The notes under the pieces are model-generated. The model was not told the origin of the DNA. It saw nothing but the letters and a program-made list of their open reading frames with translations, and did no database searches. From positions 76,360,907-76,424,906 of the forward strand of contig CM060733.1 of NCBI GenBank assembly GCA_030704615.1: 64,000 nt of DNA. The letters run 5' to 3'. This document shows, piece after piece, positions 20,366 through 30,900 of this stretch. Source of the stretch: Takakia lepidozioides. Its lineage: Eukaryota; Streptophyta; Takakiopsida; Takakiales; Takakiaceae. Within the stretch, counting starts at the first letter, position 1. The number at the start of each line of letters is the position of its first letter. Both the position numbers and the translations under genes were made by a program.

Positions 20366-21067
20366 ATGTGCCCTGGAGTGTTTGTGAGGAATTGCAGCGT
20401 TAGCTTGAACTTTTTCCAGCCACCGCGCTGCTCCTCCTCCATCCGGGAGCTGTTGTCATTGAGCGTACTCCGCTACTCTTTTTCAAGGATGCCGTGCCGC
20501 CGAAATCCAGCCGACTGCCCTTATCATGGCCACGATTATGCTATGTTCAAACCAGAATCAGGAGACATCATTGTCTGGCTCTCTGTTTTCACAGACGCTG
20601 CTGGAATCAAGCAAGAGTCTTTGCGCGCAATGGAGTATCTGGAGGGCTATTACCGCTTTGAGCGAGGTGAGGGCGAGGGTCAATGCAGTCCGTGGGTCCT
20701 GAAAATTGTTGACCTCGATATACCAAGCTGGAAAGGGATGCCAGACAGATCACGCACGGCCTCGCTTTGGCGCTGGAACTGCTGCCAGTGGACCAGGGCG
20801 GACGGCACCGGGGAAAACTATATACGTGCAGATCACTCCGCTCTTCCAGTGTATGGAGACATTCGGCTGAGTTGCGAAGACGAATCGCACGGGCACATGA
20901 GGCCCACAGTGACCTTGTCAATGTATGATGGTGGTATCATTGATGGACATGACATTGTTGTCGGCTCCAGCAAGGGCAGCAGAACGACCGAATTGCAGTT
21001 TACCTCGATGTGCCGCAGCAGTGATGAGCTTGTTTTGAGGGGTATCGAAGTTCCGTCGACTTGGTGA
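20366..21067 (+). CDS. protein of unrecognised family, head-to-head paralog B
   Basis: An intact 233-codon frame, paralog of 19369-20205, with the same landmarks: FSRMPCRRNPADCPYHGHDY, SGDIIVWLSV, MEYLEGYYRFERG, SLWRWNCCQWT, LPVYGDIRL, DGGIIDGHDIVV and ELVLRGIEVPSTW. The recognisable homology starts near residue 40. Residues before that may be non-native, because an upstream ATG at 20222 (MDFVVSSGYRPTW) followed by a CA|GTGAGT donor could be a first exon. Both copies keep their reading frame despite clear divergence, which suggests selection at least until recently. Function unknown. Confidence 0.6.
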   Translation: MCPGVFVRNCSVSLNFFQPPRCSSSIRELLSLSVLRYSFSRMPCRRNPADCPYHGHDYAMFKPESGDIIVWLSVFTDAAGIKQESLRAMEYLEGYYRFERGEGEGQCSPWVLKIVDLDIPSWKGMPDRSRTASLWRWNCCQWTRADGTGENYIRADHSALPVYGDIRLSCEDESHGHMRPTVTLSMYDGGIIDGHDIVVGSSKGSRTTELQFTSMCRSSDELVLRGIEVPSTW

Positions 21068-21136
21068 AGCCCATGTAGAAGGAGGAAGGGCTTAGTTTTG
21101 TCTGCAGTTGGTAAATGTGAGACATCGTGTCCGATC

Positions 21137-21142
21137 AATAAA
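21137..21142 (+). terminator. polyadenylation signal of paralog B
   Basis: AATAAA in the context GATCAATAAA, about 70 bp beyond the stop codon at 21067. The context is shared with paralog A. Confidence 0.5.
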
Positions 21143-21324
21143 CCCATCGTACCTCACTTCTGTATGGTTGTGTTTCATTGTGTTGAATAACTGTCGGAAT
21201 TGGCCCACTGTTTACAATTTGATGTCTCATTTCTACAATGTGTCTGTCCGGATGAATATAGCAGAGTAACCGGTATGTGAGTCATGTGTCAAGAATATAC
21301 TAGAGTAACGCCATGTCGGCATCG

Positions 21325-22030
21325 AAATGCGGCACCGCATTTCCATGTGGGACAAGGAAATGCGGTGCATCATTTCCGTCCAGGTACACGAAATACCAAC
21401 ACGGGTCTATAAATTGGACAGACAACGAGGTTGGCATTGCAAATGCGGCGACGCATTTCCAGCTTGGCAATGGAAACTTCTTTTTGGACAAGGGAATGCG
21501 GTGCCGCATTTCCGTCCAACACTTCGAAAAGTGCACCTATTTCCGACCAGCGCGATGGAATGCGTTACCGCATTTCCGTGAGAGGGTCTGCAAATGGACA
21601 AATTGCGATGTCCGTTCTGGAAATGCGGCGCCGCATTTCCATGTCCGTCATCGACTTTTTTTTTACAATGGAATGCGGTGCCAATTTTTGCTGATGGGCC
21701 TGCAGTTCGAACAACGACCATCCCCAATATGGAAATGCGGCACTGCATTTTCAATTCCGCCATCTCGACCTCCTTGTTCGACCTCCTTGTTCGACCTCTG
21801 TAAGCGTGGTGGCATCCATGCAATGAGCGGGAGAGGCCAAAACTGGCGTGTGGACAAAGGAAATTTTGGAAATGCGGCACCGCATTTCCAATCGGCCGAT
21901 TACTTTTTACTATGCCAACATTGAAATGGAAAATTTAGTCCCTCCCCTGTTTTGGAAATGCGGTGCCGCATTTCCAAAAGAGGTTCTTAGAGTTGCCAAA
22001 ATTTTGGAAATGCGGTGCCCCATTTCTGAT
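21325..22030. repeat. array of GGAAATGCGG palindromes, 11 copies
   Basis: About eleven copies of a 20-24-bp palindrome with half-site GGAAATGCGG occur at roughly 21329, 21356, 21441, 21495, 21557, 21619, 21669, 21733, 21869, 21953 and 22005. Spacing is irregular (27-136 bp) and the sequence between copies is mostly unrelated. Centres vary (GCACC, TGCC, CGCC). The array fills the gap between paralog B and the 3' end of the methyltransferase-like gene. Open frames across it merely read the palindromes (MRRRIS.., KCGTAF..) and are not counted as genes. Confidence 0.85.
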
Positions 22031-22736
22031 TTTGGAAGCGTCGTGGTTTGAGCGATTGTGTGGCTGGAATGCACACTGGAGAGGGGTCACGAATGTCTGG
22101 CAGAATTTCCTTTATATACTCTGGAAGAGAATTTACATTTACAGAGACTTCATTAAAATTCTATTAATCTTGAAAATCATCCGAATCCTCATCCTGTTCT
22201 AGACTGTCCTGCTCCGCCTCCACCCCCTCAGTGCCTTTCTCATCTCCAGCGGACTGCTCGTTGGCCAGGCTTTCGAAAATCCCATCTTCCCTTGCGGAAC
22301 TGTCCATCTCACCTCCGTTGGGTCGTCTTCCTCCCTGTCTGCGTCGCTCTCATCTGCTAAATCACATATGTACTTTCGTACTCGTCTACCTGTCTGAGCT
22401 GCTGCCAACTCTTTCCTTATCCTTCTGTCCTCCCTAGCCCTCTCCAAAATCTACTCTACTTTACTGGGATTCTCACTTCTTCTAATCGCTGTATTTGCGA
22501 GTTTAGCTGCATAACTAGGAAGGGAGTAGTCCCTCACCGGGCTCGTCATGAAGTCGGCCCTCGCAAAGAACGGGACATTCTTCCTGGCAGGAAGTGTAGG
22601 CCCTACATGTTTCGACCCGGACCCTGCAATCCTGCACATGACAATCATCAACGAGACTAATGAGAACCACAGTCGGGAAATTCGTTTGACATAAATGACC
22701 CAGAAGGCTTTGCAAACTTACAATGTTTGCACTCAC

Positions 22737-24016
22737 TCGTATTCCGGGTTCTCCTCCGCATCAATGTCCACTGTGTCTTCCTCGGACTCCGACGAATCCG
22801 ACGAGACTTCCGCTCTGTCGGGAGCCTTAACATTCTATTGCAGCCCTTCCAGATGGGATCCCCACACGGATGAATCCTCCTCGTAGGCAAAGAGGTGCCG
22901 GTCGGAAAACCGCCCAGCCCACATTGAGGCACCTGATACAATGCCATCCACACATTACCACATGGCGCTTCAGATGTTGCGAACTACATCCTAACGAGAA
23001 TTTGCAGAACAGCATAGATCAAGATTCTGCATACCTGTCCCACAGATGAGGTCGAGCACTGTGCCCTCCACGTCTGTGCATGTCTCCATAATTGTCTGAA
23101 TGAAGGCAGGGCTCCGAGTCCGTGAGTACCGCAGGGGTTCCGTTGAAGTGAGGCTATCAGGGAGAAGTTCCTTGGGAACGTTGTTGAACAGAACGTCGTA
23201 ATCGAGGGGGTCGCAGTTCGGGTCAACCTTTCCTCCCTCCTTCCGGAAAGCAAAGGTGGAGTTCTCCTTCACAAAGCAGTATGCATCGAACTGCTTCGTC
23301 TGCATACACAGGGGGGAACGATTAGAAACCGAATGTGGCACCGCATTTGAAAACACCCAAGCAAATGAATGGACGAGTGCCAGTGTCGTAATCACCTTCT
23401 TCCCTTCCGACCGAAGGCCCAGTGTGTTGATGCACGTCCACTTCTTTTTCAGAATCGGGACGGCGCTCTTGCGGGTCCACTTCGCAATTCCTGTCTGAGT
23501 GTTTTTTCCTCTGCTCGCCAGGACAACCACACAGCCTCTGTCGTCCAACACCATGCGGGCAAGCCCGAATCCTTTCTTCCAAAAGTCCTCCGAGTACCTG
23601 TTCCAAGATGGCAAAGCTTGCAGTCCTTCCACAGGCTCTCCGTCCGAAATATCCAAGATGATCATATCGCAAGACCACTCGGTGGCATTTCCGCCCCTCC
23701 TACAATCCTTGTCTGCACACACCCTCTCAAAGAACGAGACCATATTCTGAAATCCTGGGGTGTCGGAAGGCTCTTCGGCAGTCGCCTTCTTCAGTGCTCT
23801 GCCCTTCAGACCCTCCATGGTCTTCATGTATGCCAACTTGGCTGCCCGTCCATCCAAAGCCGCCAAGAAACTCTCATTTACACACTGGACTACTGTTTCG
23901 GGAGCCACTTTCGGCCTCTTCATTTCCACCGGCTCGAAAGGGTGCCCCCCTGGGGGGTTGAAGAGTGCCTTCTTTGCCGAGCCAGTTCTCGTGCCTCTCG
24001 TGACAACGGTGGGCAC
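22737..24016 (-). CDS. beta-class amino-methyltransferase-like domain
   Basis: The frame 24016-22991 contains WSCDMIILDISDGEP (position of the D/N-PP-Y/W-type motif IV, here degenerate), a region VVVLASRG, an in-frame 96-nt putative intron (23300-23395), DAYCFVKENSTFAF, then YSRTRSPAFIQTIMETC and VLDLICGTG. The last two match the (H)PTQKP..L and DPFxGSGTT order of beta-class N6-adenine/N4-cytosine DNA methyltransferases, in which motif I follows motif IV. Splicing at ACAG|GTATGC and TTAG|GATG completes motif I as LICGTG-CSSQHLKRHVVMCG, which fits the helix after the glycine loop. The DPPY box is not intact (LDISDGEP), so catalysis is doubtful. A protein-only structural relative with no DNA target cannot be excluded. 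Confidence 0.5.
22991..23034 (-). other. predicted 44-nt intron
   Basis: GTATGC..CGTTAG interrupts the glycine-rich motif I of the methyltransferase-like frame. Removing it restores LICGTGCSSQHLKRHVV and removes a stop. Forty-four bases is shorter than usual plant introns. Confidence 0.45.
23300..23395 (-). other. putative 96-nt in-frame intron with a palindrome copy
   Basis: AAG|GTGATT and TATGCAG|ACG bound 96 bases with no stop, containing AAATGCGGTGCCACATT, a copy of the array palindrome. Removal joins SEGKK to TKQFDAYCF. The 146-nt intron at 24515-24660 also contains a copy (24590-24612). Confidence 0.5.
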
Positions 24017-24585
24017 AGGGGAGGCAGCCTGCGTTTGGGGGGTGGGCTGGTTGCAAAGTCTCCATCGGAGTCCTCTTCCTCACCCTCTTCCTGAACAGGC
24101 TGTTTCTGCTTCTTCGTTTTGGCGGGTGTCACAACAGCTGCTCCTTGCTGGCGAGTCCTCTTCTTCGACCCCTTCTGTTGGGCCTGCACAGCTGCATCCA
24201 CCGTCTTTTGTGCCATCTCAGCTGCCTTTCTGGATTCTTCCAGAGCAGCAGATTCCTTTGCCGACTTTGGCCCAGCAGGGACACGTCTTTCCTTTCTCTT
24301 CTCTTCTGCCAAGGCGTGCAGATCTTTCTCAGACTTGTCAACAATACCGCCAGACATGTCCAGGTACCACGGGCATCCAACGAGATGCGCGGGATGCCAT
24401 TGTTTCTGCATCTCGGGTGTGTAGACACAGCTTGGGCCCGCCACGGTCCAAGCCATGAAGAACGGGGGCTCTTGAGCCAGGGCCCCTGTCTGAAGGAGCA
24501 CGTATTTCATATACCTGCAAGGCAGTCAGCATGCGTGAGCAAAAGTTGAGACCAACCTACTCGCAGAGTGCCACCGAAAACATAA

Positions 24586-24613
24586 AATGCGAATGCGGTG
24601 CCGCATTTCCGAG
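24586..24613. repeat. intronic palindrome copy
   Basis: GAATGCGGTGCCGCATTTCC lies inside the predicted intron 24515-24660 of the methyltransferase-like gene. It is of the same family as the arrays. Confidence 0.7.
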
Positions 24614-25503
24614 ACAAACCTCGTAACCAGGCTTCGCATACAAGGGCAGCTGTGCTTCACCTGTAAACAATTCGCATTGCAGCTTTCCCCGCTCCCTCCT
24701 GATGTGTAAACTCCACGCTCCTTCTTGCTGTCTGTAGCTCTCTGGCGAAAAGGTTGTCCTTGTACGCACATCTGAAACGTGTCACGTAGTCTTCCAATGT
24801 CTGTGTTCCATCCCATTTGACGTACAAGCCGAACGAATTTGTGTGCATTACGACTTGCTCCTTCGCATTCGACATTACCTGCGATTCCCAAATGCATTGT
24901 CACGTAGCAGTTCAGGGAATTCATTTCAGAAAAGCAAATCTGGGGAAGTACCTTGAATTACCTGGAACCACCAAGTCATACGGTTGAGCCACACATCCAC
25001 TGTAGGGTCGGAAACTTCCAGTGGAAAAGACCACATTGTCCTTATGCTCTCGGATGCATTCCAGATCGACAGCCACCGTGTCTGCCATTTCCGATCCAAT
25101 GTTAGGAGCTGGAAGAGAGTGGCTATTGCTAGGAAGGAACTTCAGTGCATTGAAACCTCACCTTCTCTTTTGCCTCCACACATGCCGTTGAGAGGTGATG
25201 CAGTTTCTCCAATTGCATGGTCGGCTGCATGGCCCGAGAATAGTGTTTTGCAATCTCGGGGATGAAGTCCTTTCCAAGTGCCGGATCTGCAATTGCCACC
25301 AGCTTCACAAGCTCTGACTTGTATTTGGTTCTGGACTTGACACCGGCTTCCTTCAAGTGCTCAGTCAATGACTGCAACGTTTTGACCTGCCCCTCACTTT
25401 CCATGAAGAAGCGTTTGGCATGGGCCAAATCCAGCTTGATGTTTGACTCTGGAGAGAAAGCCAGACGGCAGTCAATGCATGCACGGTTGTTTTGCACTTT
25501 CAA

Positions 25504-25672
25504 CTACCAATAGTTACTTTGTAAGGTGCTCAAGAGTCCTCACCCACAGCAAATGGCCTTGCAGCACAAGGGAGATAGGATCCAAGCATTTTCTGTTCAC
25601 TGTGGCAACCTAACCTAGAGCAGAACTTTGGTGGAGGAGGGTGAAGGCTTTGCTGAATCTTATTCTCACAAC
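25504..25672. other. junction between central region and right arm
   Basis: I see no gene in this stretch. It separates the first visible exon of the methyltransferase-like gene from the start of right-arm homology (about 25673, matching 11925). Confidence 0.4.
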
Positions 25673-26643
25673 AACAAGAGATTTGGTGCAATGAGTCAAT
25701 TGAGCAGTAGAGCACTATTAGAGTACTTTGGACATGGAAAAAGACCAGGAGAGCATGTTCAGATACCCACGATTGTGGATATGTAATTTCTATGAGGAGA
25801 GCTGGGGCGACTTGATTGCACCACTCCAGGCCCTGGTGTGGGGCATTCCTCAATTTTCGGGCACCACCCTTGTGTGGGACCTTCCCTTGCATAAAGCATG
25901 TGAAAGATTTCCTTCCACCTTCCGAATCTTTTCGACCAGGCGCTTCTTTTCATTATCTACTCACTGCTAGCTTTTTTTGTGTGTTCTTCCAGTTTTTGTT
26001 GAAAAGAAGAAAGTCAAGCAGTGCCCCAAGCGAGCCAATCTACTCTTGGGGAGCAGATAATAACAAAGATAAAAATAAAAATAAAAATAAAAATAAAGAT
26101 TCTTTAAAGTCCAGTGAATTTACTGAGCCTACTGCTCAACACACAGGCCATCGAGGGCCCAATGGATGGTCTGAAGGCACATGTTGAAGGATTGAACCCA
26201 CCCTGGTTGTGCACAGGCAAGGCACAAACACCCAACCACTGGGCAAGTGCTTTATGTTTAACGGGAAGGTCAACGAACATCCATGAGCGGATTGTTCATC
26301 CATTTTTCTGGATGAACACTGGGAAGAGAGAGGGAGCGAGGCTCGTGTTGAGTCCTTCTGATCCTCACTGGGATCCTGTGTCTTCAGTGCTACTCGCTTC
26401 TTCTTGCGTGCTCGCTGCCACGGACGCCCTGCATCGTCTCCTCACTATGCCGCACAACGCCATTCCAATGGCTGGGGATGCTTGTACATGCGGTATGAGG
26501 TCTTTCCCACATGTATTGATGTCTGTTGGGATTTAATATTCTGAAAGAGGTAGTGGGTTCTTGAGAGTGTGAAGTCATGGCATGGCATGCAGCTTGTGGT
26601 GGATGAAGGGTGGTGCTGCATCGGAAGCCGATCGAGGGTGAAC
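25673..26643 (+). other. 5' flank of the right TNL
   Basis: Inverted copy of 10848-11925. It contains one copy of the 103-bp unit that is duplicated in the left arm, and an expanded AAAAT/AAAATAA tract at 26067-26100. It probably carries the promoter/5' UTR. Confidence 0.6.
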
Positions 26644-27114
26644 ATGATGGAGCGTACAGCGGAAGAGTCAAAATGTAGGATGGGCTACCTGGGCGGCGCT
26701 TGCGATTGTTGGTGTGTGCTATGTTCGCTGTGCCGTGCAGTGGCTGCCTCCTCTCTGGTCGAAATCCAGTGCTGCATCTGCTCAAAGGTCCACGCGTGCT
26801 TCCAGCTCTCAGGGTCTACATGAACGGGCTACCGAGGATGACTGACTCAGTGGATATCAGCGCTGCATCTGCTCAAAGGTCCGCGCTTGCTTCCAGCTCT
26901 CAGGATCCACATGAACGGGCTGCCGAGGATGACTCAGTGGATATCAGCTCTGCATCTGCTCAAAGGTCCACGCTTGCTTCCAGCTCTCAGGATCCACATG
27001 AACGGGCTGCCGAGGATGACTCAGTGGATATCAACCGCGGCAACCGAACCCCCAGAGGTAACGCTGTCAGCTTTCTTTCCTCCATTGAGAGAGCTACTCC
27101 GCTGGCCTCCTTGG
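26644..27114 (+). pseudogene. right TNL gene, exon 1, frame-broken and repeat-expanded
   Basis: Counterpart of exon 1 at 10610-10847. The ATG at 26644 is followed by a 2-nt deletion relative to the left copy (ATGATGG versus ATGAATTGG), which throws the membrane-anchor segment out of frame. The anchor coding sequence itself (NVGWATWAALAIVGVCYV) is still present in another frame. A segment encoding SAQRS..ASSSQDPHERAAEDDSVDI is present as three tandem units of 87-91 bp (starting near 26771, 26862 and 26949), absent from the left copy. The first unit also has a 4-nt duplication (GACTGACT), creating a stop. It ends at the same CCTTGG|GTGGGA donor. Confidence 0.65.
26771..27030 (+). repeat. three tandem ~88-bp units in exon 1
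   Basis: Units with the shared core TGCATCTGCTCAAAGGTCC begin at about 26773, 26864 and 26951. The left TNL lacks the repeated segment altogether, so it is either an expansion in the right copy or a contraction in the left. Confidence 0.8.
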
Positions 27115-27690
27115 GTGGGATTGACAATTAGTAGGGGTTATCAGACGATAGTCCACCGCCGCCAGCTTCTTTTGTGAACATTCCGCACCTCCCAGAAGTG
27201 GTGGAAATTTGGCGGGACTTGATGAGCATAAGTCCTTCTCACCTTGCGCCAACTTGTTTGAAGTATGGGGAGTAGTTCGCACCAGACAAAGAAGCACTGT
27301 TCTGGTGTTAAGTTTAGGAACTATCCGTGGTAAACATGATGACATGGGAATGCAAGAGAACTGGAAGAAACGACGTAGGTGAGTAAGCTGGGTGCACGAC
27401 TGAAAGTGGGAGTTACCTGCTGGAGATGAGAAAAGTTTAATCTGTTTTAGAAGTCCATGGACGCCAGCTTGAAGGTCTAACACTGGTATTACAATACTGG
27501 TGTTAATCGGTACATGTGAGTCCGCAGGTGATGTGCACTAAGAGTCACACACCTAAATAGTGTCACAATTGGTACGAATCTGAGGTATGAAAGATAGATT
27601 GTACTCATAAGATGCTGTTTGCCGTAGCCTTGTGGCCATTGACCCCGCGCCCAGTTTGAGCGGGAACAAAAGGAACAGAACCTACCTCCG

Positions 27691-27938
27691 TCAGGGGCTG
27701 ACGTTGGTAGTAAGACTTCCCTTCATATAAAGAATTAATCCGGGTTTTCCAACTAGAAAACCCTTCACACAAGCATCAATCTGCTGTGTGTGATTTGCCC
27801 AAAAACTAGGCCTCAGGAGGGCCTGGGCTTTTGGCTCAGCCTCGAGACTTTCAAAGTTGGTAAACAGGGGTACAGGCACAATTCCCTTGATAGAATTGAA
27901 GAAAGCGTCTCTTTGGTGAGAGAACCCCGGACAGTGTA
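27691..27938 (-). pseudogene. LINE ORF2 C-terminal end in shifted frame
   Basis: The reading continues in another frame as HCPGFSHQRDAFFN through VPVPLFTNFESLEAEPK to KGSLTTNVSP, ending at 27691. This gives the last cysteine of the CCHC-type finger and a short tail. The remaining ~90 bp to 27599 is the 3' UTR. Confidence 0.7.
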
Positions 27939-30900
27939 TCAGAAATGAATACTGTCTTCAGATTGCCCACACAACGGACAATTGCACTCTCCCTTTCCTC
28001 TCTGCTTCTGTTTGCTGTTCAAAGGTAGGCTTCCTGCCCTGAGTTTAAATTTCAGTCTAGTGCCGAGAGTGGGTAGACCCTTGAGGTCATCCAAGATGTC
28101 CACCCCCATGTCACTGACTGGAAACAAGTTCAGGGAAGTTCTCTGCCTAACTTCATTTTCATCAGGCAATCTCATGGCAACAGACATGGCTTCAGACACT
28201 ACAGCCTCTAAGTCAGATTTATCCAGCAGGGTCAAGACTTGCGGATCCAGGTCCAGGTCCTTGAGAATCTTTTCTACTCTCTTCTGCCAGGACTTAGCCT
28301 GTTTGACAGGGCGGTCCTGTTTCCAAGATATAGAGTCGATTAACTTAGGATATCTGGTGTTGGGCATATGTTGCAGCTGACCCCACCATCTGACCTTGAA
28401 TTCATCTCGTCGGGAGCTTAAGGATGGAATGCCAAACTCACCCCGAACAGCCACATTGGCTGTTTTGGAGCATGCTGACATACACTCCTTAAGCACCCCC
28501 ACTTGAATGGATTCTAGAGACTTAGCCTGGTTGGAGTTATCAACCCATATAGCAGATCCGTACTCCAAGGCAGGTCTAATAACGCGAGAAAGCATGGTTT
28601 TCTTAACCTCAGAGTTGACCCCTCTGCAGTGGAAAAATTTAGTGAGCCCCAGAGCTTTGCCCTTGCCAGTTTGAACAACTTTCCGGATATGTGCATCCCA
28701 ATTACAATTGGAGGAAAACTCAACGCCCAGGTAAGTGTAGGAAGGGAGGACCGGGATCTCTTGGCTACCCCACTGCCACTTAAGATCACTTCCTCCATCT
28801 CCTCTGTCGCTGAATGCTACCACTGCACATTTGCTGACATTAGCCTCTAGCCCCCAAAGATCAAAGTATCTCTTCGCGCAATCAATCAACTCCTGGAGAT
28901 TGATCGGAGTCTCCCCTATGCCTGCGAAGTCATCCGCAAACATAAGGGCTGGTATGGTGGTATCACCCACCCTTAACCCAAATCCTTCACTTTCCACATC
29001 CTCGAGGAGTTGATTGATGAAAACATTGAAGAGCAGAGGGGAGAGAGTACATCCTTGAGCTACACCTTGGTCTATGTCAAAGAAGTTGGACTTCTGTCCG
29101 TTAACAGTGACACAGCTTTTGGTGTGAGCATACAAGTTGTGGCCAACTCTCCACATCTTTCCCTTGATCCCACAAGACCAGAGGCGGAACCATATGCCAT
29201 CTCTCCACACTGTGTCATAAGCCTTTTTGACATCCAGGAAAAAAACATAAGTGGGTTTCCCTTCTTTTTTCCTTCCCTGAATAATCTGGCTTAGAGTGAA
29301 GATATGATCCACACAGCCCCTGTTTCGCCGAAAGCCAGCTTGGCCTTCATGGAAACAACCTCTAGACTCCAGATCAACCTCGAGACGAGTACTTATAGCT
29401 CTGCAGAATGTCTTGCCAACAGCATTGAGGAGCATGATGCCACGGTAGTTCCCCGGTTCTTCTCTGTCACCCTTCTTGTATAGATTGACAATGACCCCCT
29501 GTCGCCAGCGAAAGGGGATCATTTCAGTCTTCCAGATAAGGTTAAAGAGGAGAACTAGGGCCTCTATCATGGGATCGCCACCGTGCTTGATAAGCTCATT
29601 GACAGTACCATCAGGTCCACCAGCTTTATATCCATTTAAATGTTCAATTGCTTCCACAATCTCAGAAGAACTAATGGGAGCGTTATAAGCCATTGAAATA
29701 TACTCCAGTTCATCAGGGCTGTTTTGAATCATAGGAACAGTTTTTCCAACTGTGTCCCTCCATTTAGCAGAAGACCCCTCACTGTTAGACCTAGAAGTTC
29801 TGCCAAGGATACTGTAGTGATTTTCAAAGGTTTTGACAATGTCAACCGATGAAGTCACCACTGCACCTTTAGTAGTCTTCAGCGCTTGTACTTGCTGACC
29901 GTTTTTAGGCTTGTACAAACGTTGAAGGGCCAACCAGAATTTCTTGTCATTACCACCATAGTGGTTTGAGTTTATTTCACTGTATAACTTATCCCAGTAT
30001 AATTTCTTCTGAGACCTAACAAGCTGATTGATATCTTTCCGGAGCTGATAGTACCTCGCCCACAATTCTCTGTTGGTTTTCAAATTGCAGCACTCTTTAT
30101 AGAGGGCTCGTCTCTCAGCTATCTTGAGTTTGATCTCATTGGTCCACCAATTAACAGCTCTACCGCAGACAATTAGTTTCCTCCCAATGATCTTGTCAGC
30201 CACGGAGGAGACGAAACTCTCCCAAGAGTCCACTGCTCTTTCGACTTCATTTCTTGCGTTGTCAGAGCGAGACTGAAGTTCTTGGAGCGATTGGACAAAA
30301 TGAGGGAGAGCCTCTTGCAAGGCCTGGACGTACTCAGCCTTTACCTCCTCATTATGGAATTTTTCTATGCGCCACTTCCGAATCGAACGTTTCACAGATC
30401 TCTTGGTGTTGGAAAAACACCTTTTGATCTCAGTCCAAACCAGGAAGTGGTCAGAGGTACCAATATCAGTTCTGTCGATCAACACATTGGCACACTGGGG
30501 AAACAAATTTTTGTCCATTATGATATAGTCCACAATGGAACGTTCCCCAGTTTGGGATTTCTCACTAGTCCACTGCACTTGGTCACCTCTTGTCCTGTTA
30601 TTCAAGGTCAAAAGCTGAAGCTCTTCCAGACAGTTAATTAACCGTCTGCCACTAGAATTCAGCTCGTCCTCACCAAAAGGCCCAATGATATCGTCCTGAT
30701 GGAGCCCTTTGCCCACCCGGGCATTGAAGTCACCCAATAGCACTACCTGACCTTTGGCAAGGAACGAAGCACAGTCCAGCTTTACATCTTCGAAGGCTTT
30801 GTCTGCATCAGCACTAAGGGTCCCCTCTGTGGGCATGTAAACACAACCCACAAAGAGGTCCTTCGTACTCATGCCGCCCTTCAGATTCAGTTTTAGCCAG

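Larger units (their letters stand above)
22200..25503 (-). pseudogene. multi-exon gene with amino-methyltransferase-like core, damaged
   Basis: On the minus strand a series of exons with GT..AG borders and matching phases can be joined: 25503-25162 (start TTG, so earlier exons are missing or cut off), 25108-24962, 24878-24661, 24514-23396, 23299-23035, 22990-22737, 22631-about 22200. The N-terminal exons encode an unrecognised region (ACIDCRLAFSPES.., LLTLDRKWQTRWLSIWNASE, KEQVVMHTNSFGLYVKWDG). Next come a charged nuclear-type segment (KKRTRQQ, KTKKQKQ, acidic EEGEEEDSDGD, PPPKRR), a methyltransferase-like core and an acidic tail (SSDSSESEEDTVDIDAEEN). Damage: a frame slip in a C-run near 24045, another near 22940, and an in-frame TAG at 22451-22453. 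Clean splice phases argue that it was a real expressed gene. It may be a host gene or cargo of a mobile element. Confidence 0.6.
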
